Assembly: GCF_040939455.1 (NCBI RefSeq) | Contig: NC_134119.1 | Coordinates: 5,521,001-5,585,000, forward strand | DNA: 64,000 bases | Source of the DNA: Microcebus murinus | Taxonomy: Eukaryota > Chordata > Mammalia > Primates > Cheirogaleidae | Direction: 5' to 3' | Shown here: positions 12,188-23,343 of the stretch, piece by piece | Layout of the letters: the number at the start of each line of letters is the position of its first letter | How positions within the stretch are numbered: the stretch's first letter is position 1 | Translations under genes and position numbers: made by a program | Notes under the pieces: generated by a model | What the model was told of the DNA's origin: nothing | Database searches by the model: none | What the model saw: the letters and a program-made list of their open reading frames with translations, nothing else

Positions 12188-12814
12188 GAGCAGCGCTGCA
12201 CACATGTTGACACTGGAGTGTTTAATCTTGCGGCGCGGCCGTTCCCGCTGCCCCCACCCCACCCCGACATCTGCGCGGGCCTCGGGCTCCTCAAGGCGAC
12301 GCCCCGGGATGCCCGGCCCTCGGCGGCCCTGCACATGGCCCCGTGCCTAACAGGGAGGCAGTGTCTTCCAAGACCCTCTGCAGAGCCGGGCGGGCCAGGC
12401 GCCAGGTGGTCCCGTTGGCGGTGGAAGCGTTTGGTGGAAAGTTCGAGGGTGGAAGCGGCAGGCAGTTCGGGGTGGGGGACAATGCCGCTTGTGTGCCCTC
12501 CGCCAGGCAGGACGCTGCCCCCCGACACAGGGGGACTGGGAAAGGGGGGTGGGGAGAGGCGGGGTTCATGCTGCAAGACCGTCAAGCCGTCAGCCTCCTC
12601 CCCCGGGGAGCCTGCGTTAGGCAGGAGCAGAATTTATCCACGCAGGGACTTCGCCCTGGCTTCGGCCGTTAGGATTAACGTAGCGAACTCGGCCAGTGCG
12701 CCCAGAGCTTGGCATGCCCGAGCACTGTCCATGCTTGACCGTCTCCCAGCCACGGGGCTGGTGGTGAGAGGAAGGGAGTTGGCGCGGCTGGGTGGCGAGG
12801 GGTGCCGGCCTTCC

Positions 12815-12950
12815 AGGATCCGCACGGCTGTGTGGCCACGGGCAGGTGACTTCACCACTCTGAGCCTAGCGTCCTCATCTGTGACACGGGCACGCCGTGT
12901 GTGCCTGCCTCCCAGTGGGGCTTTATTAAGGCGCAACGAGAAGGCGCATG
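12815..12950 (+). mobile_element. MIR fragment
   Basis: CTGTGTGGCCACGGGCAGGT, then CACTCTGAGCCTAGCGTCCT and CATCTGTGACACGGGC. Confidence 0.65.
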
Positions 12951-13009
12951 TGGCAGGTGTGGTGGCCCGCCTCATCTCGGGAGGGCCGCCGTCGGAACCG
13001 CCCTGGACA

Positions 13010-13682
13010 GAAAGCACGAGCGTTGGAGGAGAAGTGGGGAGCGGGGAGCCCCGTGCACTGTTGGTGGGGTGTAAAGTGGAGGGCGCCGTGCAAACAGTGT
13101 GGGGCTCCTCGCGATATCAAACACAGAACTGCCGCACGACCGCAGCTCCCCGCCCGGGCACACACCCCAAAGCATTGAAAGTGGGGGCTCTGGGGGACAC
13201 TCGACACCCGTGTGCACACGGCAGTGTTAGTCACGGCAGCCCAGACCTGGAAGCCATGCAGATTTCAGCAAGGGGTGAGCAGGCAGGCAAAACTTGGTAC
13301 ACCCGTGCCGTGGAATATTACTCGGCCTTGAAAACCAAGGAAATTCCGACACAGGCCGTGACACGGATGAACCTCGAGGACATTGTGCTGAGTGAACTGT
13401 GACTGCCACACAGGGACGACCGCTGTGTGATTCCATTTATCTGAGGTCCCTGAGTGGTCAGAGTCACAGCGGCAGAAAGCAGTGGGGGGAGTGCCAGGGG
13501 CGGGGGAGGGGAGAGGGGACCTTGTTGGGGACAGACTTTCAGTTGTGTGGGATGAAGGGTCCAGGAGGTGTCTGCATGGTGATGTGAACTTGTTTTATGC
13601 TGCTGAACTGGACACCTAAAAGTGGCTAGAATGGTAAATTTTATGTTACGTGTATTTTACAACTAAAAATAGAAATTAAAAA
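13010..13682 (+). mobile_element. L1M-type LINE, ORF2 3' end and 3' UTR
   Basis: The order of landmarks matches the L1 ORF2 tail and 3' UTR: GGTGGGGTGTAAAGTGGAGG, then CCCAAAGCATTGAAAG, then GTGGAATATTACTCGGCC, then ATGAACCTCGAGGACATTGT, then TGATTCCATTTATCTGAGG, then GTGATGTGAACTTG and GGTAAATTTTATGTTACGTG, with an A-rich end. The coding part is decayed and explains the C-terminal half of a 409-codon open frame beginning at 12173. Confidence 0.85.
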
Positions 13683-14029
13683 ATGTCAGCTGTGACCCCA
13701 CTTAACACGTGGGGTCACGCGGGTGACAGAGCTGCACTCCAAGCAGGCCGGTGTCAGCTGCTGTCCTACGGCCTGACGGCTGAGGGGCCGAGCGGGTGCG
13801 GCGGGAGGGATTTCTGGGCCGTGAGACTTCTCGGCGAGGTTCTGCTTCTCTGGGCTTGGGGCGGCCCCTCCCCCTCCCCGTCCCCGTCCCGAGAGCCGTG
13901 GGCGTCCGTGGCCCCCCAGGCGCAGTGCCGCTCCGTTATTAAGAGGACGTTTCCCTGTTAGCACAGTCCGGAACGTCTGTCTGCTCCATTTTCCAGAACT
14001 CCCGGTTTATTGCGTGCCTCTGGCGGCTT

Positions 14030-14125
14030 TTTCAAGCCCCTTAATCTTGCCATGTATAAATCTCCGAATGAACGAAGAGCCATCATCAAATTTCACATCC
14101 CCGAGCCGCAGGGCCATAAATCGCC
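14030..14125. promoter_or_regulatory. Candidate conserved non-coding block
   Basis: A short sequence rich in ATAAAT and CCATAAATC-type motifs with few CpGs, set between GC-rich stretches and outside recognised repeats. Conservation cannot be judged here. Confidence 0.25.
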
Positions 14126-15799
14126 TCCCAGCAGCAGCCCTGGTAAGGCAGCTCCGTGAGTTCTGGTGTGTGCCAGAACCTTCCGGATGCGCCGTGGCCC
14201 CGTAGGCAGGGAAGGAGGCCGGGTTGGTTGCAGGGTAAATGGGCAGGGGGCGGCCCTGGGCTCTGGGCCCCGGGTAGTCCCAGGGCCAGGAAACCCGGTT
14301 CCAGCGTCTGGGCACGACGTGGACTTCGGTCGGTCCTACAGTCTCTGGAGCGCCGCCCGCATTAGAGGGATGCAGGGTCTGTCCCCGTCCCGAACGGGGG
14401 CTAAAGAACTCTCTGGGCCCACAGAAACCAGACTCCGCGTGAGGAGCACAGAATTCTAACACCGGACTTGTGGTTTTTGCCTGGAAAGCATCCGTTTGCT
14501 CATAAAATATTTGTTCCTGTGTCGTAGTTTAGCGGCATCTTTGGGGGCAGTGAGAGGTCCACATAGTCTGGAAGGTTAGCCGGATTTTTTTTCTGAAAAC
14601 CATAAAGTTTTGGAAGGAGCTGCTGGGTGATTAACTTGTTTACTACCCATTTATCAACTCTTTCCAGCCCTCTGGGAGAGTGGCTCGGGGAAGAAATGAA
14701 GACGGCTTCTCGGGGGCCGACAGTCCCCTCCCGCGATCCGAACGTCTTTCTCCTGCAACTGGCCGCAGTCTTGGTCTTCAGGTGTTTCCCCTGCAGGGCC
14801 GTCCCCGTGAGAGCTGCTTTCTGAGGTCTCTGAGCAGCCAGTGACCAGACCCCGTGAACGGTCTCCCCGTCCCCTTCATGTGAATCTGGCCACCGCTGGT
14901 CATCTTGCCCTGCCTGTCCTCCGGTCCTGTCCTTCCTCTGGGCCAGGTCCCTCTGATTGCCATGGTTCTCCGTCTGCCCTGCAGCCCCCAAGTGTTGCTC
15001 TGAGGCCATGCTTGCCTTTCTCATCGTGGAGGCACTTTTCCTGCGTAACTTTGTCCGGAAACCGACTCGGCAGCTCCCAACTTGAACATTCTCCCCAGTG
15101 TTCCCGACCTCTCTCTTGCCAACTGTCAGTCAGACTGTCTGCAGGTCGCCTCATGTTTAACCTGCCTGCGGCTGCACGTGTCTCCTCCCCTCCACGCCAC
15201 CTCCCGTGCTCCCCTGTGTGTATATCTGCAGGTGCATCATTGCCTGCCAGACACCGCAGGCTCACAGCGGGAACTAGTCCTTGTCTCGTCCCCGCTCTTC
15301 AGATGGTTGCGTTTGGCCAGTCGTTGACTTCTGTCCACTCCCCTGGAGAAGTGCTTCTTGTCCATTCTCCCTCTTCTGTCGTCCAGCCCAGGGATGGAAA
15401 ATGCAGTCATTTTCTCTCGTGGGCCAGCCAGTATTGGTAGCGGCTGCCTGAGTGCCAGGTTGAAGAGAGTGCTGCGATTGTTTAGTGATGCCTGTCTTGG
15501 GTGCAGGAAGGGAGGAAGGGGCACGTGGATTGGAGGATATGTGTCATCCCGGATCCAGACTCTCCTCTGGGCTCCCTGCCTCTGCTCCCACTCCCTATAA
15601 TCCACTCTCCACAGGGTCACCAGTGCCTTCTCTACAGTAGATCTGATGGAAGTACTTCCCTGCATAGTGAGGGACCAGCCGATTATGGCTGGTGGGGTCA
15701 GCGATTGACCCTTAGCCTGGCATGCAAGAACCTTCCCACTGAGGAGCTCTCTTGCTTTTTTCTCGTTATTCTCAACAAAAGTCTTACCCAGATTTGCCA

Positions 15800-16015
15800 A
15801 CATAGTCTGTTTCTTGTCTCAGGCCTTCGATCATGCTGTTCCCTCTGCCTCTAGTGCCTTTCCCTGTCCTCAGACCAGTCAACCTCCCTTCTTCCTTGAG
15901 AGTCCCTTCAACACCTTTCGTGGGAAGAGCTCCCACCTGCAGCGTTCCTCCCCTGTCCTCACACCTGAGCACGTGCACCTCGACTTACTGAAATAAACCA
16001 AGTGAACTGTCCCTG
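15800..16015 (+). mobile_element. L2 LINE 3' fragment
   Basis: CTGTTCCCTCTGCCTCTAGT, then CTTCTTCCTTGAGAGTCCCT and TTCAACACC resemble the L2 3' end. Diverged. Confidence 0.5.
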
Positions 16016-16094
16016 TAGGGACTGTGTCTCGTTTGGCCCCATACCCTGTTTCCCCGAGATTCTCGACATGGAAGCAGTCAGATGTGGAACCGAA

Positions 16095-16390
16095 GCCAAG
16101 CCTGCCGCACCTGTGACCCAGCAATCCCGCTTGCGGGCGTCAACCCGACAGAAACGTGTTCGCGTGAAAGGCTTGTCTGAGAATGTTCATTGCAGCAAAG
16201 AGCGTCCATTGCAGCACACTTTGCAATGGTCCCGAACTGGAAACTACCCAAACGCCCGCCAGAAGTCAAGTTTTGGCTTATTCATACGGTGTGGTTCTCT
16301 CTATACAGCGAGGAAATGAACGGATTACCGCTACATGTGACGACACGGGTGAGGTCGAGTGGAGGAGGGGGTCGCAGAAGGGGACACCTT
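16095..16390 (+). mobile_element. L1M-type LINE fragment
   Basis: Contains GTGACCCAGCAATCCCGCTT, AATGTTCATTGCAGCAAAG, GGAAACTACCCAAACGCCC and ATGAACGGATTACCGC, the L1 ORF2 C-terminal region. Non-functional. Confidence 0.7.
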
Positions 16391-18019
16391 TGTGACGCCT
16401 CGGTCCAGGGCCGTGGAGGCAAAGGGGGTCTGTGGGTGTCGGGGCGGCGTCACCCTTGGGGAGGGGGCCCTATGGGGGTGGCTTTGGCGCTGGTGACGAG
16501 TGCGCTGTGTCCTGCTCTGGGTGTGCGCGCGTCGTGGAAGCTTGCCGTGCCCCGGGACGCCTGCCTGCGTGTGCGCCGTCAGCAGGCCGGTTTGCCCAGA
16601 GGCTGCAAGGGAATGGCACGGAGAGTAATGGAGCCAATCCAACAGTCTTACGAAGCCCTGCTGAGCGTCGGGCTGTGCTGGGCTTGTGGGCGGAGGCAGT
16701 CACCGTCCCTGTTCCTACAGAGCTGAGTCCAGGGGGACGTCTTGTGTTTGGACATGATCCAAGTCTGAAGAAAGCCGTTTTCATGGCGGAGGGTCACCTG
16801 GAGATGACGACGGTGACCTGGCTGTGTCTGCTGTCCGCCCGTCTCTGGGTGTGTGCCTAACTGGGCTCGTGTTTGTTTTGCTCGGAACTGCCCTGCTAGC
16901 AGCCTGACCCCAATTAGCTTAAAGGAGACTCTTTGAAGGATCTCAGAATAACCGCCAGTTTGGGGGAGCCGAAACCCCGGACTTCGGGAAGGGCGGGGAC
17001 TGGCAGACCAGGGCTCACGCCTGGCAGCCTTCCCTCCTCGGTCCCCACTTCAGTCCTCCTGCCTGGAAGCTCCTTCCTCTCGGACCGGCTTTCTCTGCAG
17101 GGCGCTGGCGGGTGGCTGTCTGGAGTGCCGGGTTGCATCCCTGGAGTTGAAGGCAGAGCAAACAAGCAGGGCCTCTTCCCCACCAGGTTCCAATAAAAAT
17201 AAAAGAAATCCCATGTTGGCCAGGCCGAGGGCTTATTCCCTCCCATCCCTCAGCTCGGGAGAGGGGCGTCGGGGAGCCCCGTGGCTTGCCCGGGAAGCAC
17301 GGGGGAGGCTCTCCAAGGGGCATCGCGGTGAGCCGTGCCCCGGCACAGCCATCCTCCGGCAGCGGGGAAACAGTGCATCCTCTCCGTCCACGCTCTCTCG
17401 TTCGTAAGGATTGGTTGGTTGTTTGCGTTTGTGTGTTGTCGGGCACGCACGCAAGCACCTTTGTTCGGAGGACTCTCACTTAGTGAGGGGTTCGCCTGAA
17501 CCTTTCTTGTGACTCTGAGTGGGCGGAGGAAGCCCTGGTGCTGTGGGGACGCGGGGCACCCCTGGGTGCTGCTGGGGTGCAGGTGTGGCTTCCACCCGGG
17601 ACAGAGGTCTTCCCTGAGGACACAGGTGCCCAGGTGGGCGGCCTCCTATTCCTGCCTGCCTCTACCTCCTCAGCGACGCCCTCCAGGCCAGAGTCGGCCT
17701 TCCCAGGGCGGTTTGGGGGTCATCACTGCAGGCCGGAGTGAAAGGAGGAGACTGTTGCAGAGCTGGCTTTGGGGATGGCCATGGGCTGTCAGGATAGTGT
17801 TTTCCGGCTTGCATTTTCTTTGGACTTATCTTTCGGTCACGGGGATTTGGGCCCTTTTAATCTTCTGAAGATGAAAGTCCTCTGCTAATGCCTGTGGGCT
17901 CTGTGAGCCGCGGGGTGCTGGAATGTAACTGGCCCAGGGAGGAAAGGCCGAAATCCTAGGCTCCGGTTCCTTGGGAAGCTTTTCTCTGCAGGCCCAGGGA
18001 CATGCTAACTCTAGACATT

Positions 18020-18640
18020 TAGTTTAAAACACAAGTCCCGGGCAATCAGGGCAATCCACTATGGTAACTTAAGGAAAAAGTATACGTTTTCTCCCCAAAA
18101 GTACATGCGAGCCTCTGCCTACTGCCTTTTGGATGCCTGAGTTGAAATGGCGCGGTTCCACGCGTGGAGTGGCTTCCGCATAACAGGGGAAACCTCTGGA
18201 AGACAAGATCTGGAATTTGGTTTGGACTTTGAGTTATTGTGTGAACTCCATGACTGTTCTTTGATAATCCATATAAAATTATTTTCAGAGCATGTAATGA
18301 TGTGGGTTTCAGAAAGAACAGAAAGACATTGTGCTTCATGTCTCTCATTGTCTTCCAACCATTAAGGAAGGAAATGCACTCAGAAAGCCATCCCAAAGAG
18401 CCCACGAATGTTTGCAGACATTTAGTTGGTCACTTTTTCCATGAGTTTCTTTTATAAAAAGAAACCGTATAAGCCTGATATCTTAACTGTCTTAACAGTT
18501 AAGATACAGTTTATCTTATACATTAAAAAAAGTTCTCCAAAGCTGCTGCAGCACACTTTATATTTCTTCATTGGGCGTGACTTTAATGATCGTACCTGCA
18601 TTTATGTCGTGCTTATTCAAACGTATCTCTATTGTTAGGT
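18020..18640. promoter_or_regulatory. AT-rich non-repetitive block (candidate enhancer)
   Basis: About 600 bp of lower GC than its surroundings with no repeat I recognise, containing the palindrome at 18479-18506, several TTATC/GATAA cores and ACATTGT/TCATTGT at about 18328-18350. Function inferred only from composition. Confidence 0.3.
18479..18506. repeat. Perfect 11-bp inverted repeat with 6-nt loop
   Basis: TATCTTAACTG (18479-18489), TCTTAA loop, CAGTTAAGATA (18496-18506). A further TTATCTT follows at 18511-18517, which can pair alternatively with AAGATA. It lies in an AT-rich, non-repetitive block. Confidence 0.9.
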
Positions 18641-18649
18641 CTACTGAAA

Positions 18650-18678
18650 TTTTTTTTTAGTTTTTTTTTTTTTTTTTT
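18650..18678 (+). repeat. Oligo-T tract
   Basis: Nine T, AG, then eighteen T. It may be the tail of an antisense retroposed fragment, but no body is recognisable. Confidence 0.85.
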
Positions 18679-18919
18679 GCAAATAAAGTTATCATAATTG
18701 AACTATGTAAACACTCACATGCACACATTGCTGCTTCGGCACCGATTGTCACTCTCCTCCCGGCTCATCGTGTTGGAGGCCCCGTGACGCCGGCTGTCAC
18801 GCAGCTTACCGTGTGCAGGTGCTGCTGTGAGTGAGACTCCCGTGTTCTTCCAACAGCGCCGTGAGAAAGGACCATTATTCCGTTGTTGTCGTCCCAGAGA
18901 AAGAAGAGGCATGTGGGGA

Positions 18920-19005
18920 TAATAAGTAACTTGGCAAGGTCACACAGCTGCCGGGTGGCACGGCTGAGACTCAGGCTCTGGCCACCTGGCTCCAGAGAGT
19001 GTCAA
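18920..19005 (-). mobile_element. MIR fragment, antisense
   Basis: TAACTTGGCAAGGTCACACA, then CTGCCGGGTGGCACGGCTGA and GGCCACCTGGCTCCAGAG. It abuts a second MIR in opposite orientation. Confidence 0.7.
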
Positions 19006-19009
19006 GAGT

Positions 19010-19200
19010 TTGGGCTTCCGAGTTCAGCCACCCACCTAACTTGTGACCTTGGGTAAGTTACCTGACCTCTCTGAGCCTCAGTTTCCTCATCTGTGAAATG
19101 GGGATGAGTTCTGCCTCCTCAGCTTCTGTCAGATGATGGCTAAGGGTGCTCAGTGTGCCCGTCACAGAGCCGGCACCCAGTGAGCATGCACTTTGCCCGT
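19010..19200 (+). mobile_element. MIR SINE
   Basis: ACTTGTGACCTTGGGTAAGT, TACCTGACCTCTCTGAGCCT and CAGTTTCCTCATCTGTGAAA run uninterrupted, and the 3' part ends with GCACCCAGTGAGCATG. Confidence 0.85.
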
Positions 19201-20720
19201 CCGGGGTCTGCAGCCATCTGCGGCGGTAAAGCGGAGCTCCCCCGGCCCGCTCTCTGCTCAGGCTGCGCCATGCGTCTGCAGTGGGGCTGTTCTGAAGGTG
19301 CGGCCCGTCCCTGCGGGGAGCAGGGAGCTGAGGTTTGCTGGGACTCGCTGCACGGGGGCACCTGCTTTGTGCTCCCGGGCATGGCTGCGGGGGCGGCGTC
19401 GCGCACTTCAGGGGCTCTTCCCAGCCTCGGGAGGGTTGGCCGTGCCTGGGAGGCTGGAACGAGCCTTCATCTGTGCTTCGATGGGCCCTGGAGAAAAGCA
19501 CTTGAGGAGGCCACGAGTGGTCCCCGGATGTCCGCAGTCGTCCTGTGCAGGGCAGACCCGGCCTCTTCCACCTCGTGCTGGTGCATTCTCCAAACCGCTC
19601 GGGTGCAGAGCTCCGGGAGGACAGCCTGGCAGCACCGCGGAGGCTGAGCAACCCGGCTCCCTGCCAGCTGTGCAGACCCGCCTCCACCGGAGCGCTCGTC
19701 CCGGCGTGTGCGCCGCGGCCGGGCTTTAAGCTGGAGCCACTTTGGGAACTGCCCGCGCGCCCACGAACCGTAGGGTGGGGAGGTGAATTGTTGTCTTGTA
19801 AAACCACGAGCGTCACACGCGATGAGGTGAGGGCACATTCACAGCGATGTGTGAACACGGGTCACACAGGCACCAGTCTGCGAAGGACGCCAGGTGCGAA
19901 AGGACAGGTGCGGTGCCACGCCCCAGGTGGAGCGCTCACGACAGGCGGACTGACCTGTGGTCCAAGAAGTCGGGAGCGCAAGGGCTTGGAGACGTTCCGT
20001 TTCTTGGTCTGAGAGGAGCCTCCGTAAGCGGGTTCGCTTAGTGACAGTTTGCTGTGCCGCACACGCGGGGCTTGTGCACACGCTACACGTATGTATCCGT
20101 GCAATTAAAAGTTCTGACAAGCCAGCAGAGAAGGCTCCTCGCTGAGCTGTCAACATGGCCACAGGTACTCGTGGTGGTGAAGGCGTTTGGTGTGCCCAGG
20201 ACCTGGGTCTGGGCCATGGGACAGCCGTGGGTGTCAGGTGCCCACCCACCACCCAGGTGGCAGAGGCCTGGCCAGGGCACCTCTCCCCGTGGTGACACAG
20301 TCAGCTCTTTGCCTGGCCGTCTCACCCTGCGGCCACCTCCTGAGGCTCACTTGGTTCCCAGGTGGCCGCCCCTTCTAGAAGCTGCCACAGAAATCCCTCC
20401 CTCCCTTCCACATTCTCTGTACCTAGACGTGGGGGACGGTGACGGCCCCACGGCCATTCCTCCCCGTCCGGCCTGGCCTTTTCCACAGGTTGGGCCAGAG
20501 GACAGGTGCTCCTCGTGGTTTCTGGAGTATTCCCCTGTCCGGCGGCTGTCCAAATGCGGTGCAGGATTCCAGCCGCTGCGGTTCCTCTGAACCACAGCGG
20601 CCACCTGCCCGAGGTCTCCCTGAAGGCAGAGCTGCTCCTGTGCCCAGCCACCTCCCTCGGCCTCAGTCTCACCTGCCCCGTCTTCCCAGCAGGGAACAGC
20701 CCCAGTGGATAAGTCCTTAA

Positions 20721-21060
<340 letters not shown>

Positions 21061-21639
21061 TAAATGGAGATCTGTGGGAAGGGTCTTGGGGCTGCCTGTG
21101 GTGGGAACCTCCTTGCTCAGCGCCCTGCCCTCCTGCCGTCCTCGCAGCTGAAACCCACCCTGCGAGCTGAGCCCCCGGTCACGTTTCTCCTCCCTTCTGG
21201 CCCTCTGGTGCCCAAACTGCTCCACTGTTTCTCCCCGTCTCTCTGGTCCCCCACCCCAGGCAGGAAGTGGAGATGGGGCTGCGTCATCCAGGGGGTGGCA
21301 GGTGTCTGGGGGTCTGCAGACCGGCCCGGGCTTGCTTGTTCTGCCCCGTCCCAGCACTTGGTGACACCCAGCATCACCCCTGCTCCACTTGGTCCAGAGG
21401 GTGCACGACCTGGGGGACCACGGGTCCACCCCCAGAGACACTGTTCCCCGGCTTCCGTCATGGTCTTCATCATCCGTGAAACGCACGTGACAACTCAGTG
21501 TGCTGTCACTGCCAGCGTGAGGGAGACAGGTTGAGTGAGGCCTTTTGCCTTATTTTGACCTATAGTCATTTTCCAAAGCCCCCCCAGGCTCTGCCATTCA
21601 CCTCTTCTTACAGCTTTTAGTCCGGGACTGTGGTCGTAA

Positions 21640-21985
21640 ACCCTGGATATGAGTTAGAAATATCTGGGGGTGCTTTAAAAAGTACAGACTTTCAGATCCC
21701 CTCCCCAAAGACATTGGTTCCCTTGGTTCAGGGTGGGGTAAGAACAGCCCTGCACTGGGGCCCGGTTTTGCTTCTCTTCCTAGCTCCATGCTCAGTGGCC
21801 TTACTCTGGGAGCTTGAAATCGGCCAGGATGGCAGTATTTACACCATGGAAATTGGCCAGTACTCCAGATCAGGTCCAGAAAGCCAGGTGTTGGGTGTTT
21901 ACCAGCCACCACTGGGCATCAACATTTTTTAAAAGCTTCCTTGGTGCTTTTCATGTGCAGTCGGGGCTGAGAACCACCGGCCGAG
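21640..21985 (+). mobile_element. MER5-type MITE, interrupted
   Basis: The left end has TCTGGGGGTGCTTTAAAAAG. The right end has GCATCAACATTTTTTAAAAG, then CTTCCTTGGTGCTTTTCATG and GGGGCTGAGAACCACCG. The middle (about 21740-21880) is extra, unidentified sequence. Confidence 0.5.
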
Positions 21986-22049
21986 GTATCCCTTGACAGG
22001 CACAGTAAGGTTTATGTTTACCGACAATAGCTGACAGTTCTCTGGCTCT

Positions 22050-22215
22050 AACAGGTGTTTATTGATGTGGATTAGATCACTCAACCCTGACAACAGCCCA
22101 CGAAGGAGGATTATCATCCCCATTTGTTAGATGAAGACATCGAGGTCCCCGTAGGTTGCCTGGTACCTTGTCCAGGGTGACACTGCTGGGTAGTGGCTGA
22201 GGCTGGCGTCCGGCC
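22050..22215 (-). mobile_element. MIR fragment, antisense
   Basis: CAACAGCCCACGAAGGAGGA, TTATCATCCCCATTTGTTAG and TTGTCCAGGGTGACACTGCT match a reverse MIR. Confidence 0.7.
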
Positions 22216-22502
22216 CAGGCCCGAGCCTGGCCGGGACCTTGGATGGCTGTGGGCAGTGCCCCACTTCTCCCAGCAGGTTGGATGCAGCGTCCTGCTCCCG
22301 TTGTTCAAGGTGACCCTGGGGTCTGAGCCTGTGCCCCTCCAGTGTGCGGTGTGTTGGTGAGGAACAGGCGGTTGTCACCAGGGCCACCGGCTGTGGGCAA
22401 GTCTCCATCTAGCTTAGCGAGGTGCTTGGACTCTGAGCCGGGAGAGTGAAACCAGGACACTAATGGGCTTTTGGTGCTGGTGTGTGTTTTCTTCCCTTCC
22501 AG

Positions 22503-22695
22503 TGGAGCACGACAAAGAATTCTTCCACCCGCGCTACCACCATCGGGAGTTCCGCTTCGATCTCTCCAAGATCCCAGAGGGGGAAGCCGTGACCGCAGCA
22601 GAATTCCGGATCTACAAGGACTACATCCGGGAACGCTTCGATAACGAGACGTTCCGCATCAGCGTTTACCAGGTGCTCCAGGAGCACCTGAGCAG
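22503..22695 (+). CDS. BMP7: BMP7 exon 2 (part of the latency-associated propeptide)
   Basis: This internal exon encodes part of the propeptide of bone morphogenetic protein 7, a secreted TGF-beta-family ligand that signals through BMP receptors and SMAD1/5/8. The frame reads [19 protein letters not shown], continues through [20 protein letters not shown] and ends [13 protein letters not shown], which I recognise as BMP7 residues about 140-204 in human numbering. The exon enters in phase 1: the first G of the Val codon comes from exon 1, and by coincidence the acceptor AG also supplies a G at 22502. It leaves in phase 2, with AG of an Arg codon at 22694-22695. The acceptor is a pyrimidine tract ending TTCCAG (22497-22502) and the donor is GTGGGT (22696-22701). 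The Asn of the NET sequon at 22643-22651 falls at N187, a known propeptide glycosylation site. One difference from human as I remember it is Ser for Gly just before the final Arg. The length of 193 nt leaves no doubt about the frame. BMP5/6 paralogues are excluded by the residue matches. Confidence 0.97.
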
Positions 22696-22998
22696 GTGGG
22701 TGCTGTGCTGGGGCCTGGGAGGGGTGTGAGCTTCCTCCAGCGACCGAGGAAGAGGGGGTGCTGGCAGGAGGGCCCCGCCAGACGGGCTTCCGCCGTGCAG
22801 CCCCAGCCGCGTGCCAGGCCCGCACCGGACATCATTTTAAAAGGAGGCGTGCGGTGTGTACCGCTGTTTCTTAAAGCTGTCAACGTCAGTGACTCCAGTT
22901 GGGAATGGCAGCAGGAAGCCCAGGGACGTGTGGTCCCGTGTGGGTATTTCTGGGCCTTCTGGGTCTGGCCCAGAAGGGAAGGGGAAGAGGAAGACACG

Positions 22999-23343
<345 letters not shown>

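Noticed and set aside
12173..13402. 409-codon open frame
   Set aside because: It crosses the SOX-like block, unique intron and an L1 tail; no protein family is visible, and its end translates L1 ORF2 relics. A chance frame in GC-rich DNA.
18725..18750. U6-like GCTGCTTCGGCACC
   Set aside because: Only about 14 bases resemble U6 and no further similarity follows.
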